DNA from: Thermomucor indicae-seudaticae | Lineage: Eukaryota; Mucoromycota; Mucoromycetes; Mucorales; Lichtheimiaceae | NCBI GenBank assembly: GCA_000787465.1 | Contig: JSYX01000753.1 | Location: 1-14,409 of the forward strand | DNA: 14,409 bases | Direction of reading: 5' to 3' | Shown here: positions 1 to 9,166 of the stretch, piece after piece | Position numbering within the stretch: the stretch's first letter is position 1 | Layout: every line of letters starts with the position of its first letter | Translations under genes and position numbers: made by a program | The notes under the pieces: model-generated | What the model saw: only the letters and a program-made list of their open reading frames with translations | The model's database searches: none | What the model was told of the DNA's origin: nothing

Positions 1-320
1 TCAGGTCTATCTGGTAAGCCAAATGCATCCGCTTTTATGAACATGCGACTAAGTAACCGACGTTTGTACTGCTCGGCATGGTCTTTTGCGCTAACTGTGA
101 AGGTAAGCAAAAAGGTTTCCGTCTTGCGTAAAATATTTGCTAAAGGATGTATCGTTTTTAATTTTCTTCACTGCAAATTTATTTTTGCAGTTGGCGCAAA
201 CAACTTTGCGAACAGTGCCAACGTCATATTAAAAAATAGTACAGTTGTCTGTTTATCGAATCATGATGAAGGGGCTATAAATTTCCGTGTTCTTTATTGC
301 ACAGACATCTGGAACTTGAC
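1..320. other. left edge, no gene recognised
   Basis: AT-rich sequence. A plus-strand frame is open from 37 to 483, but it has no domain or splice signal I can recognise, and its length is near what chance gives in 14 kb of six-frame sequence. TTTGCG or its complement occurs several times between 85 and 210. Confidence 0.4.
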
Positions 321-329
321 TTATGAGCG

Positions 330-985
330 ATATTCCAGAACAGTACCCTGCTTTCCGCTACCAGTGTCTGACCTTCTGTGCCTGTACGCAAAATGGGGCC
401 TTGAACTTTTCACAAATGGGACCTTTGTCCAGAATGTTCCTGTTGCCTTTGCATTGAAAGATGAAGCAACATTTGTCTCCTGACACTTTCTTAGCAGTTT
501 CACTTCGGAGTCCCAAACCAAGGTTCTCGAGCATTCATGACTCTCAAGCGCACCATGAGGATTTAAAAAGTTCCCACAGCAGTACAGGTTGCATCGTTTT
601 TCCTTTTCTCTATCTCTTTCTCACAAGCAATCATGACAAGAAGCAAGGACAGTCCATGGTCAGTGCGTCACGAGAAGCATGTCGCACGGTATGTTGTCCT
701 CCTCTTTCAAGTTCCGCGCATTGTCCAACCCTATTGACATGGCTGTCAAAAAAGAAATGGTTTGACGGATATTCGTGGTATGCCCAAGAAGTCTGGTGCA
801 GGCTCGGGAAATTGGGGATGCCTTGGGGAAGAACTGCTCGATATCCAAGAGTAAGTCTTGAACTTTGACGGTATCTTTCATCATCGTCCTAAGGTTGACT
901 GTTTCCCCTGAAGCAGTGTTCTTCATGAACAAGCCGTCGTGGAATACGGACATGCCAAGGACAGCAAGCTTCAGGTAGGACAATA
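330..985 (-). pseudogene. possible decayed piggyBac-type transposase fragment
   Basis: On the minus strand a frame running down from about 983 reads GETVNL, then LLLDIEQFFPKASP, then LLGHTTNIRQT. This resembles the piggyBac DDE region, where an Asp sits in (L/V)DNFF and is followed by GTTRxNR. The same frame is stopped near 660 and again near 615. After HGALES (about 550-570) the similarity moves to another frame, which is open from an ATG near 535 to a stop near 360. It gives LENLGLGLRS and a Cys-rich tail with KCCFIFQCKGNR and ICEKFKAPFC. That order (HxxFR-like, LLGLG, then a Cys-rich ring or PHD-like tail) fits a piggyBac C-terminus with one zinc ligand changed (CEKF for CEKC). The central part of the transposase would be missing. 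No terminal repeats or flanking TTAA pair were found. The match rests on memory of the family, so it is tentative. Confidence 0.33.
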
Positions 986-1376
986 CTTTTAAGATTACAG
1001 GTGTAGTTTATTGTTATTAATCTCGGGGGTTATGAGAAGCTCGTCGATCACGAGGCCTTTGAGACAATGCAGCGCCGTGAGCAGCAAGTAAGTATAGGAA
1101 CGCGTCAGCCTGGAGAAACACGTAATCCAAAAGCTTTCTCACACGCGTCCTGGACTTTATAGTCCCATTAGTTAACCGACTTGCGTGTCCAGTCACGATA
1201 TGTATGTAGTGTTTCCCCCACCTCTCTCCTTTTTTCTCTTCTACTGCAATCATCATATGCTATTCAATGTATCCAGTTCAGCTTGTTATAAACCCGTATG
1301 AAGTATTCTTTTGCCTTCAAGTCTCGTTTCCCAGTGTGTTGCTCAAAGCAATTTCCCCAAGCAAAGAAACTGAGAG
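986..1376. other. 3' flank of the VMA22-like gene, nothing else recognised
   Basis: This is the region downstream of the VMA22-like stop codon on the minus strand. There is no canonical AATAAA on the minus strand just after the stop. A minus frame at 1017-1256 is open for 79 codons, but it shows no family feature and its composition is unremarkable. Confidence 0.4.
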
Positions 1377-2292
1377 TCAATGATCAGACGCTTGTTTACT
1401 TTGGTTACGATTTCGATATTCAGCCTTTTTTCGTTCGAGTTCCCTGTATCGTTTTTCCAGAGCAGTTAGCTCATGAATGCGATTTACTTGATCTATTAAT
1501 TGACTAGCAGCTATTGCTCCGCCAATATTGTTAATAAGAAAAGGACATATCTTCCCCATAATCACATATAAAAACTCTACCTTTCTTAAATTGCTGTTGT
1601 GAATCGCGTAAAGACGGAGACACCAAGAGGCCAAACCAATGCAACGGATCTCCTATGCTAGTTACACCTTTCTGCTTCGATTTCGTCTTTATCGGTCGTT
1701 TTTCATTCATTTCGTACTCGTCTCTATCAGCTGCATCATTCAAATTCTCGTCTTGAACCCATTCACTTTCTGCTACGCTATTCCGTCTCGATCGCTGTCG
1801 CAGTAGCCGCTGTTCTGCATTCGGATAGTTTTCCGATTTTTGGTCGCTCAGCGGTCTTTTCTCTTCTTGTTCTTCTGACGAAACCAAATGTATCCGTTTC
1901 TCATTCGGCGTCTCCACTACATTCCTAATAGGGGGGAGGACAAGGTCAGCAACCCCGTAAAATGCATGACCCCTCTTCCAATGTACTGACACTCGCAAAA
2001 GGGCCTTCATGCGCTCGTCATAAGAACATTGCGAAATCGTCCGTGACCCCATGGTATACTTCGAATGAGCTAGTTGCAGAAATCCCTAAAACCTCCCAGC
2101 CGCCGGCGTTCAGTCTCGCTGCTTCAAGGTTGTAGGACCCATTCTCACCTGCTGCAACCTGTCAGCCGTGCTCTGCCAACCTTGGGCATATTCTTCTATC
2201 TTTTCAAGATATAATAACGCCGTCTCGTCCAGCTCTTTACATATCTCTTGGAGTTCGTCGTCGGGCTCATTGCCTGAAACGGGATCCTTCAT
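1377..2292 (-). CDS. VMA22: V-ATPase assembly factor, VMA22/CCDC115 family
   Basis: Three exons on the minus strand, 2149-2292, 1581-2085 and 1377-1510, with introns of 63 and 70 bp. They give 260 aa. Exon 1 encodes the acidic N-terminal helix with ELDETALLYLEKIEEY. Exon 2 opens with GFLQLAHSKYTMG, which aligns without gaps with the SGFFHLAQARYSMG stretch of human CCDC115. A long charged, low-complexity linker follows. Then comes the family signature DPLHWFGLLVSPSLRDSQQQF (residues 194-214; human DPLNWFGILVPHSLRQAQ). The last exon is a coiled coil (LTALEKRYRELERKKAEY). In yeast, Vma22 works at the ER with Vma12 and Vma21 to assemble the membrane sector Vo of the vacuolar ATPase. The start is the first ATG of the frame and gives a normal N-terminus. 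The linker is longer than in the human protein (180 aa). Confidence 0.88.
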
Positions 2293-3168
2293 TTAATAAC
2301 TTCGGTCGGAAAGTTGCAGAACGAGAACGACCTTCATTACTTTATGTCCGGCTGCTTTGTTCGGCTTTCTGTCTCCGACAATTGTTTGCTTCGGTCAGAT
2401 CAGTCCTGATCACGATCCATCGATATAAAACTGACACTGCAGGATTCAACCGGATTTTTATTTTGCATTCTCCGGAAATTATAGTTCGCCGAAGGCTAAG
2501 TAGAACGAAGATAATGCACCCTCACACCCTGGTCACGTAGAAGGAAGCTGATATCTGTCAGGACTTGCAACAGGATACCCCTGAACATCGTACTGCGAAA
2601 GAAACAAGGAAACACCGCAAGGTACAAGTAGTTCCTATAGAGTTGAATAAGCGGAAGCCGTTGAAAGAGAAAAGCAAGCTATCTTTGGGATTGATGATGC
2701 TTGTTTTTTTTCGTGCCTCGGAAAATCACACATTGCTCGCATAACCTCCAGGGTCTCCTCGCCGTGCAGTTGTTACTTTGTGCTTTGGCAGCGACGCGAA
2801 CGACAACGACACGGAACACACCTTCTTTGTGGGCAACGACTTGTGCTTGAATGTCTTCTGCGTTCTGCTGGTAGGAGCGAGCTTGCAACCGCGCAAGCTG
2901 GAAAGAATGACGAAAGTGACTCCTGGAAACTATTCACGAAGTGGGCATGATATGCCCGAAGACAATCAAAGACTATTCTGCCACACTTGGCGCAAAATTA
3001 ACCAGCAAAGCTCAGGGAACTGGTCGCTTGCAGCTTTCTAATAGCTGGTAACAGATTACACCTTTAGATATAGCAACAAATCGGCACTAAAAACCGGTAT
3101 GTTGAGACTTGGTCGAGGTATAGAAAAATAGATAGAACAAGACTAATCTATATAAACATGTACATTAT
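2293..3168. other. spacer between IML2 and VMA22 genes; weak candidate small spliced gene
   Basis: This stretch should hold the VMA22-like promoter and the IML2 3' end. The part at about 2750-2960 is richer in GC than its flanks, as coding DNA is here. On the minus strand three pieces can be joined in frame: 2822-2897 (after the acceptor ttctttccag; reads LARLQARSYQQNAEDIQ), 2732-2757 (DPGGYASN) and 2533-2592 (after the acceptor tttctttcgcag; reads YDVQGYPVASPDRYQLP, then a stop). I found no convincing start exon, the middle acceptor (gcgag) is poor and one intron would be 139 bp. I do not recognise the protein. A competing plus-strand frame at 2908-3041 is also open. Confidence 0.2.
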
Positions 3169-6050
3169 TCAACTGTCTGGCTTACTGTTCATCATGGCCT
3201 GTAAGGAAATGGAGAATCGCTTCTTGTCATCCACAGGCTGTGCAATAGGATCTGCATAACCCAACTCTTCTGCACGTTGAATGGCAAGATTCAAACGCTA
3301 AATAAACAAATAGAAGTGAGGACGCCTGTTTGTGAGCAAGGAAATAGAGGGAATACTAATTACCACAGTCAAACGATATTCAAAATCGTATTTCGAGTAA
3401 TTTAAAGCCATGTCCCAGACATGACGACTGCGATTTCGACGGTCCGTCTTCCAGCAAGCAACGCCTGCTTCCCTGTCAAACAAACAAGGTATCAGCGATG
3501 ATCAAGGGAGCTGAACCAAGATAATGAAACGAACCATAGAGCATATGGTATCACCCAAGAATCTTTAACAAAACTGTCCTTGTGATCAATGATCCAGTTC
3601 AATATAATCGTGTTATTTTCCCCGGGGTCTCCAGCAGCATTCTGGATCGCAGCCTTGATCAGCAGCAATATGGCTCGCTTATCGAAATGATCCGGAAGTG
3701 GCGTGTCCGGCGCAAGTTCTCGTGCTCGTATCTCATATTCCTCTTGCTCTCTCTTTTCTATACTTTGCAAGGCCGCCTCTACTTTCCGCCCACAGTCAGC
3801 CAGAACTTTTTGCGGCATCAAGGCGTACAGGTTCCATATGCAAAGAAACTCGAGTGCGGGTGCATACAAGTCGAGATCTTGATAACCGCTTTCTTGATAC
3901 GTCCTGACTTTGCGCAAAGCAAAGCTATCCATGCTTGACATTTGACTTCCAAGCGTGTTCTTCTTTTCCATTACCAAAGACGGGACTTGAGCAAAGGCCA
4001 AGATGGCTTCCGTTCGATTTTTGCCTGTCATTTCTAGACATGCCCCTTCCAGGTACTTGCAAAACGCAGCCGACCAATATTTTCGCTCGCAAAGACGTTG
4101 AAATTCGGAGGCTGCCTGTTCCCAGTTTCCGGTAATCATGTGGTTCAAAGCTATTTCGTAACTGCATGTGTTGGCGACTGCGACCTCTGCCCAGTCTCCT
4201 TTTGACATCTCCGAAGCATACAGGAATGACTGCGTGGATAAAGGCAGATCCTTGGCTAACCTTGATATTTTGCCCGCAAAGAATAAGTACAAGGCTGAAT
4301 TGGGATAAAGACTTTGGGCTTCTAAAAGTATCTAGGACCATCGCAGTTTAACTTTACGCTTTGAAACAAAAAATACTCGTGGAAAATATATATTTACCTC
4401 CATGGCAATCTTGCTATACGCCTCCGACAAGATCTGAGGCGCAAAAGAGGTTGCTGTGGAATAATAAGCTAAAAGCCTTGGTTTTTTAAAAGGTAAAAGG
4501 AAGTTAACGTCATTTAACGCAGCCAAGATGTCCTTTTTTAAGCTGCTCACATTAGTGTAGCCATAGGAGAGCGTACACGTTTCGCAGCTGCGCATGCATT
4601 CAGTAAGCTGAAACCAAGTGGTTTGTCAGGTTTCCAGCCTAGCGTTGATATGGCTCGCAGGACTTTTGCTGGGAGTGCCGAGAGAACCAGGTGCACGGAC
4701 CCGATACTGATTGGAAATCGGTTGCACACCATAAATATACATATCTTCCAGACAGGAAAAAACCGCTGCCATGCGACTTTACCCAAATTGAACACCAGAG
4801 ACGGTATCGCTATCCATATACGCAAGATAGTCGGAACCCAGCGCTTTGTATGTTTTCCAGACAAAGCTATAGCTTGAATATGCTACAATTCTAACCAGTT
4901 AGTTGGGAAATACCGTTCATCTTTTCCGCCACACTTGCCTCTGCGTAAATTAAATCCACACTTGATGTAACTCATGACAGATTCTTGGAGCAACTGGATA
5001 ATGGCAATAAGAAGACAGCATTCTGCTTTGATCACGTGCGCTCTCAATACGCCGTTGGATGGACACTCTTGCTGACTACCGGACGACGATGTCTTGCTTC
5101 TGAAATAGCCGGAAAAGTAATCGGACACCTTTGTAGGCGGTTTCTTTGCAGCATCTATTTGGGCATTTGCAATACTAAAAGTGGCATTTAGCGCATCCAA
5201 AGCCATGGTTTGATCCTGTTCCGCAGATGTCTAAACGTAATATCCGTTCTGTTTTGTCACTATGAATGCGCACCTAGTGGATTCTGATAAACAAACCTCA
5301 CCATCACAGCTTTTTATTATTGTTATACATTGTTTGTAAGTTATACATCAACTGATAATAACCCACGTACACTCATACCCTTACCTTTCAGGAATGCCAT
5401 TAAACTTAGCGCAAGTGCATACAACGGATCTCTTGTATATGGAGTTACGGTTTAAATACCGTTTTGCTAGCCAATAGATCCATTATCTTACCTGTTTGAA
5501 CGCTTCTCAAAGAAGGTTTTGGCACTCATGAATCGATTATTAAACAAGTGGTGCAATCCTCGCAAAACAGCTTCATCTATCAAGGTAAAGCATATAAAAA
5601 TTTCAAGGGGTTTGATTGATCCGCATCCCAAAAATCTTTATTACCTTCTTTCTCTTGTTCTCTGGGACGCAATGTATTTTCGCCAATACTCTTTAATTCT
5701 ACAGTTTTGATCAAGATCATATTGGCACTCGCTTTTTCCTCTGATGACACACCGGCCTTTTCTTCTTCCCCAATAATAGGTGGTGTCTTTCTCGGAGCAA
5801 CGTCCTCAGCTGACCGGCCTATGGAAGCCGGGTGAATTTGCTTTTCTTCCTCGAAAAAGGTTGTCGACTTCAGCTGATCCTGCAGCCGTTCAATGGTGTT
5901 TGGTTCAAGAATCGTAGCAGCTTCTTTCTTGTTCTTTTCGTCCACATCGCTCAATGCTTCCTTTGGAGTCTCGGGGACCCGTTCAGGAGCGTCTGCACAA
6001 TCGTGAGATCCTTCAATCTCGGTAATGTTACTTTTCACAGAAGGGTCCAT
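3169..6050 (-). CDS. IML2: IML2/TTC39 family protein (DUF3808, TPR-like)
   Basis: Eleven exons on the minus strand: 5645-6050, 5492-5576, 5385-5431, 5302-5309, 4939-5230, 4783-4882, 4551-4706, 4398-4476, 3535-4331, 3364-3472 and 3169-3297. All phases close, giving 735 aa. Residues 1-135 are acidic, Lys/Glu-rich and poorly conserved. The conserved part starts at DEAVLRGLHHLFNNRF (136-151). It continues with DPLYALALSLMAFLKAVM (165-182), RAHVIKAECCLLIA, LRRAYSSYSF (around 280), GVQFGIGSVHLVLSALP, RSPMATLMLLAYYS, LYPNSALYLFFAGK (exon 9) and PYALWEAG. This matches the Iml2/TTC39 family of helical TPR-like repeats. Yeast Iml2 is associated with mitochondria and lipid droplets and with clearing protein inclusions; the exact role is unsettled. 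The frame stays open upstream of the chosen ATG to an acceptor-like site at 6092-6094, so the true N-terminus could lie in a further upstream exon. Confidence 0.87.
4883..4938 (-). other. GC-AG intron in the IML2-like gene
   Basis: On the minus strand the exon ends CGCAGAG and the intron starts GCAAGT and ends TTGTAG. Joining here gives LRR-A-YSSYSF, the LR(R/K)AY motif expected in Iml2 proteins. The nearest GT at GGCAA|GTGTGG leads at once to an in-frame stop. AG|GCAAGT is the usual context of GC donors, where the other donor bases match U1 snRNA strongly. At 56 bp it is the shortest intron in the window. Confidence 0.75.
5302..5309 (-). other. 8-nt internal microexon of the IML2-like gene
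   Basis: On the minus strand CTGTGATG lies between an acceptor (aataaaaag) and a donor (gtgagg). The exon before ends in phase 1 (CTGAAAG|gtaagg) and the exon after must start in phase 0, because a TAG precedes it in frame. Without the 8 nt the two cannot be joined in frame. With them the protein reads FLKAVMTSAEQ, and FLKA(V/M)MT is conserved in the family. The flanking introns are then 75 and 71 bp, normal for this genome. The acceptor ends AAG rather than CAG or TAG, so inclusion may depend on exon definition by neighbours. Confidence 0.72.
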
Positions 6051-6464
6051 GAGGGAAAAAGGCACAATGTACTTGTCAGAGCATTCGCTTACTGAACTTA
6101 GTACACCTTACCGGAGTTCGTTTTGGGGCTTCTCCACACTGACAGTCGAAGGTCTACTGGGTATACGAAACACAAAATTCTATGCCTGCAACCGCAAGCT
6201 ATCCGTTGCATTGTTACTGTATATTCTGGTCTATTTCAAGGAGTTTTCTGGCTAGCCGCTCGGTAGAGCATCCACCGGTTTTCATTCAGGAATTTACCCC
6301 GTTTGACATTTGGTTTAATACAAACAAATACATGCAAAAAGAATACCATAAAAGTAACGAAGCAACATTACGAGCTGACGAAAGCAACATAATGTTTATA
6401 TGGTGCAGGCATGTGAGAAAGATGTTGGAAACAGGCGCGCCGATAAAGTGTTTCGTGATGCTTA
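6051..6464. promoter_or_regulatory. spacer: IML2 upstream region and U1-70K 3' flank
   Basis: Both neighbours are transcribed on the minus strand, so this stretch should contain the U1-70K polyadenylation region and the IML2 promoter. About 42 nt upstream of the IML2 ATG the minus strand carries TACTAAGTTCAG (6092-6103), a branch-point-like sequence followed by a 3' splice site. This suggests a leader or first-exon intron whose donor I could not place. The only close GT (gtaagg at about 6110) would make an impossible 20-nt intron. Confidence 0.35.
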
Positions 6465-7714
6465 TTAAGGATAGCGATCTCTATCTCTGCGACCCATGCG
6501 GTCCCTCGATCTATCTCTTCCTCCTCGACCGCTGCTACCGTATCTGTCTCTGTATCCACGAGGGCTACGACTTCTCGAACGCATTCGTGGCCGCCTCCGA
6601 TCATCGTAATCTCTTCTTCCATAGCCACCACGTCCGCCATAGCCGCCGCCTCCGTAGCCGCGATTGTTGCCATTATCATAACGTCCTCCTCCGTAGCCTC
6701 CTCGTTCTCGACCACGATAATCATATCGGTCGTAACTTGCCGGAGCAGGAGGAGGAGGAGATCCACTTCGTGTATTTCCTAGTCCACCACCTAAGCGACG
6801 TGGCCTCCAACCTTTCACCGTCCGACCCCGTTCCACATCAACAATAATGCGTCGACCGAGTATTTTTAAGCCGTCGGCATCCTTATATGCAGCTAAAAAT
6901 TGTTCTAATTAATACCGACCTCATGATATACACACCGTTGCCGGATTTCCTCTTATTCACCTCTCATGTCTTTTTCCCGCTCGTATTCTATAAAGGCGTA
7001 TCCTCGAGATTTTCCTTCTGGTGTTCTGACGAGTCGTAGCTAATAAATGCAAGTGTATAAGTTATCATCACGTGGCAGCCCCGCATTTTCTTTACAGCAA
7101 CTTACGTGTTTAATGGGTCCATAAATTTCGAATTCTCGCATCAAATCACTCTCTTGTAAATCATAGCTCAAGCGTGCTACGAACAAAGTATTGAATGGGT
7201 TCCCTTGTACATGTTCGTCATTTTCAGGATTGTCTACCACACAGCGGTTAATAATAATATTTCGAGAAAAAGATAGAGAGGAACACCAAATCAAACAAAG
7301 CTTACATTGACTAATGGCTTTTTCCAGTTCTTCTTGGACCTTCTTTCTCTTGGCTTCCAACTGTTTGGTCCCAATTGAGTAACGATTTTCTAGTTGCCCC
7401 TTCCCGTTTGTTTAACATCTAACCTTTTCCTGTTTCTTTTCTTCGGCTGTTTTCCACGGCACGTAATCAGGGTCATAATTCTTTAGCAGTGGCACGTACT
7501 CTGCGATGCCCGTAATGCGTGCACCAACACGTTTTCCAGGTTCTTTATCCAGAGGCGGAGCATATGGTAAAGGTGGACGTGGCGCAAAAAGCTTCAAAAG
7601 ATTAGGTGGAAGCTTGTCTATTAAAAACAAAGTCAACTAAATTGTTAGCAACATGCTCATCTCCCCTTTTGTCCCTCAATCGCGCAGTTGTCAAGAGAGA
7701 TCATTACCAGTCAT
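6465..7714 (-). CDS. SNP1: U1 small nuclear ribonucleoprotein 70 kDa protein (U1-70K)
   Basis: Six exons on the minus strand: 7708-7714, 7424-7617, 7306-7360, 7106-7233, 6961-7039 and 6465-6892. They give 296 aa with two TAA stops in a row. The N-terminus [21 protein letters not shown] is the conserved U1-70K start, which contacts the snRNP core and U1C. A charged helix follows ([21 protein letters not shown]). The RRM comes next, with RNP2 LFVARL at 102-107 and RNP1 RGYAFIEY at 140-147, and then [19 protein letters not shown] at 175-193, nearly identical to human. The RRM binds stem-loop I of U1 snRNA, and the complex recognises 5' splice sites in the nucleus. The tail (about 195-296) is Gly/Arg/Tyr-rich (RGG, GGYGG) and then Arg/Ser/Asp-rich, as expected for SR-protein contacts, but shorter than in human (437 aa). 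An in-frame upstream ATG at 7927 could add 71 residues. Confidence 0.93.
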
Positions 7715-7927
7715 CGTTGGCGCAGAGGGAAGGGAAAGGCGCTGGTCAAGCGTTTCGCCGAAAAGCCAGATGGGCCAAAAAGTGCTGCGTGACTTGGCTT
7801 TGGAGAGTACGATCATTCCGGTACGATTGGGTACGCACGAAAGTGCCCCACAACTGATTTCTTTTGCGACCCTCGCATGAAAATGTCCACATGTTGGGCA
7901 CAAAGAAGATTTGTATGGATCATTCAT
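7715..7927 (-). other. in-frame upstream extension of U1-70K, untranslated leader or extra N-terminus
   Basis: From an ATG at 7925-7927 the minus frame is open for 71 codons straight into the U1-70K ATG, in the same frame, with no splice needed. The translation carries CPTCGHFH and, 17 residues after the second Cys of CPTC, SCGALSC, so two Cys pairs are present. Known U1-70K proteins start at the downstream MT. I therefore take that as the main start and treat this as 5' leader unless transcripts show otherwise. Confidence 0.35.
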
Positions 7928-8238
7928 TCTAGTAGCTTAGTACAAGGTCAAATCTGGTGTGGGATCAACTTACGTCCCTAGCATTATTGGAGGGTACTGA
8001 AAGCCCGGGTCCTAATATGTGATGCTGCTTACGAACAACCGTCATTGGTTCCAAAACCTGTTAGAAAATTAGTTTCGACAGCTGACACTGTTTGAACGCC
8101 GCCTCGTCCTATAGAGTAGACCTTGATCCAGCGTACCGGAAACGAAACACTTTCCCGAATTGCTGAGCCCGAAATCACTCCACTCAAGCAAACCAAGTTG
8201 TCGATTCTGTTACTTCTTTCCGCACACATATATATAAC
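7715..8238. promoter_or_regulatory. bidirectional upstream region between U1-70K and THOC5
   Basis: The two ATGs point away from each other and are 524 nt apart, so the promoters of a splicing factor and an mRNA-export factor must both lie here. A TATA-like run (acacatatatataac, 8224-8238) ends directly at the THOC5 ATG. That is too close for a normal TATA position unless the leader is extremely short or the true start is downstream. Open frames at 7653-7880 (+) and 8029-8229 (-) show no domain. Confidence 0.5.
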
Positions 8239-9153
8239 ATGCCCGCACCAGCCATAGCAAACACGTCAGCATCAATACAATCCGTAGAAGATGCTTCTGC
8301 TCAATTACAAAATCTAATGCAGCAACTTTTAGAACGAAAAATAGCGGTATCTATACGTCCTCTTTTCTTTTTGCTTTCAAAGATCTGTCTCCTAAATCGA
8401 ACGCGACATCTTTTAGGGAACATTACCTGAAGATCTAGACGACTACGAAGATGCCCAAACACTCACAGAACTCGCTTCTAACTTTGTATATTATCACGCT
8501 GACACGTTCAACGACACACGGGAGAGTAAACAACGAACGGCGGATGCGAAAAGCGTCATGGACAGCAAACAGATTGGTCTTCAAAACGTCATTTATGAAA
8601 AACGTCATCTCTTGGAAGAAATTGTAAAATGTAGAGACTTCAGGTACTTTTTGGCCCCCTGTCGAAAAAAGCGAAAACCGCGTTTAACCGACCGTTCTGC
8701 GCGCGCAATAGATCAGTCTATCAAGATGTGGACCTTATTCCAGTACAAGAATTTCGTGAGCGAGCACCACCAGAGTATTTAAAGGATCAGGATAACCCAC
8801 ATCAACTCATGATAAACCGACTTAAATATGAGCTTGACGAACGATTACGGTAAACTTTTTACACGTTGTATCAACCGACGAAGCCTTTATTCACACAAAA
8901 ATCGCGCGACAACAGATTGAAAGAGCAGGAAGAAGCATTACAACAAGAACGTCTAGCATTAATTAGAGAGAATCGGAAAGCTCAAGAGAAGCTCGATCGG
9001 TTTGATAAGCTCTTGGATGACTTTGTAGAGGTAATCATTTCGGTGATTAACAATAAGGCTACCTTTTTTATTGACTTCGAAATATAATAGGCCGCTGGTC
9101 CCATTGATGATGCGCTCAAGGAAGAACAAATGAACGGGATGAATAAATATTAA
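8239..9153 (+). CDS. THOC5: THO complex subunit 5 (THOC5/Fmip) homologue, short form
   Basis: Five exons on the plus strand: 8239-8346, 8417-8643, 8712-8849, 8916-9030 and 9091-9153. Introns are 70, 68, 66 and 60 bp, and the protein is 216 aa. The family core is clear: LQNVIYEKRHLLEEIVKCRDF (91-111), YQDVDLIPVQEFRERAPPEY, and NPHQLMINRLKYELDERLRL. A coiled coil (EQEEALQQERLALIRENRKAQEKLDRF) and a short acidic tail follow. THOC5 is part of the THO/TREX complex, which couples transcription to mRNA packaging and export. Human THOC5 is about 683 aa; this protein keeps only the N-terminal coiled-coil half and lacks the C-terminal domain. The chosen ATG is the first in frame. The gene is divergent from U1-70K and converges on PWP2. 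Confidence 0.9.
9142..9147 (+). terminator. AATAAA poly(A) signal candidate for THOC5
   Basis: AATAAA lies inside the last codons of THOC5 (Asn-Lys) just before its TAA. If used, cleavage 10-30 nt downstream would fall at or beyond the PWP2 stop codon on the other strand. This is inferred from position only. Confidence 0.4.
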
Positions 9154-9160
9154 TGCAAGC

Positions 9161-9166
9161 TTTATT
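9161..9166 (-). terminator. AATAAA poly(A) signal candidate for PWP2
   Basis: On the minus strand the PWP2 stop reads TAAATAAAG, so AATAAA overlaps the stop codon itself. Cleavage downstream would place the PWP2 transcript end inside the last THOC5 exon. The hexamer match is exact; its use is inferred. Confidence 0.45.

Noticed and set aside
37..483. 148-codon plus-strand open frame
   Set aside because: It has no domain and no splice context, partly overlaps the transposase-like relic on the other strand, and its length is near the chance maximum for this much sequence.
3582..3938. 118-codon plus-strand open frame
   Set aside because: It is antisense to exon 9 of the IML2-like gene, which carries conserved motifs on the minus strand.
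3925..4341. 138-codon minus-strand open frame
   Set aside because: It is an out-of-frame shadow of IML2 exon 9; the conserved LYPNSALYLFFAGK is in the other frame.
4547..4864. 105-codon minus-strand frame read as one piece
   Set aside because: It runs through a 76-bp intron (4707-4782). Only the part at 4551-4706 is exon, as shown by GVQFG|IGSVHLVLSALP after splicing.
6182..6847. 221-codon plus-strand open frame, the longest on that strand
   Set aside because: It is antisense to the Gly/Arg/Ser-rich tail of U1-70K, whose biased codons keep the opposite strand free of stops. The opposite strand has full family support.
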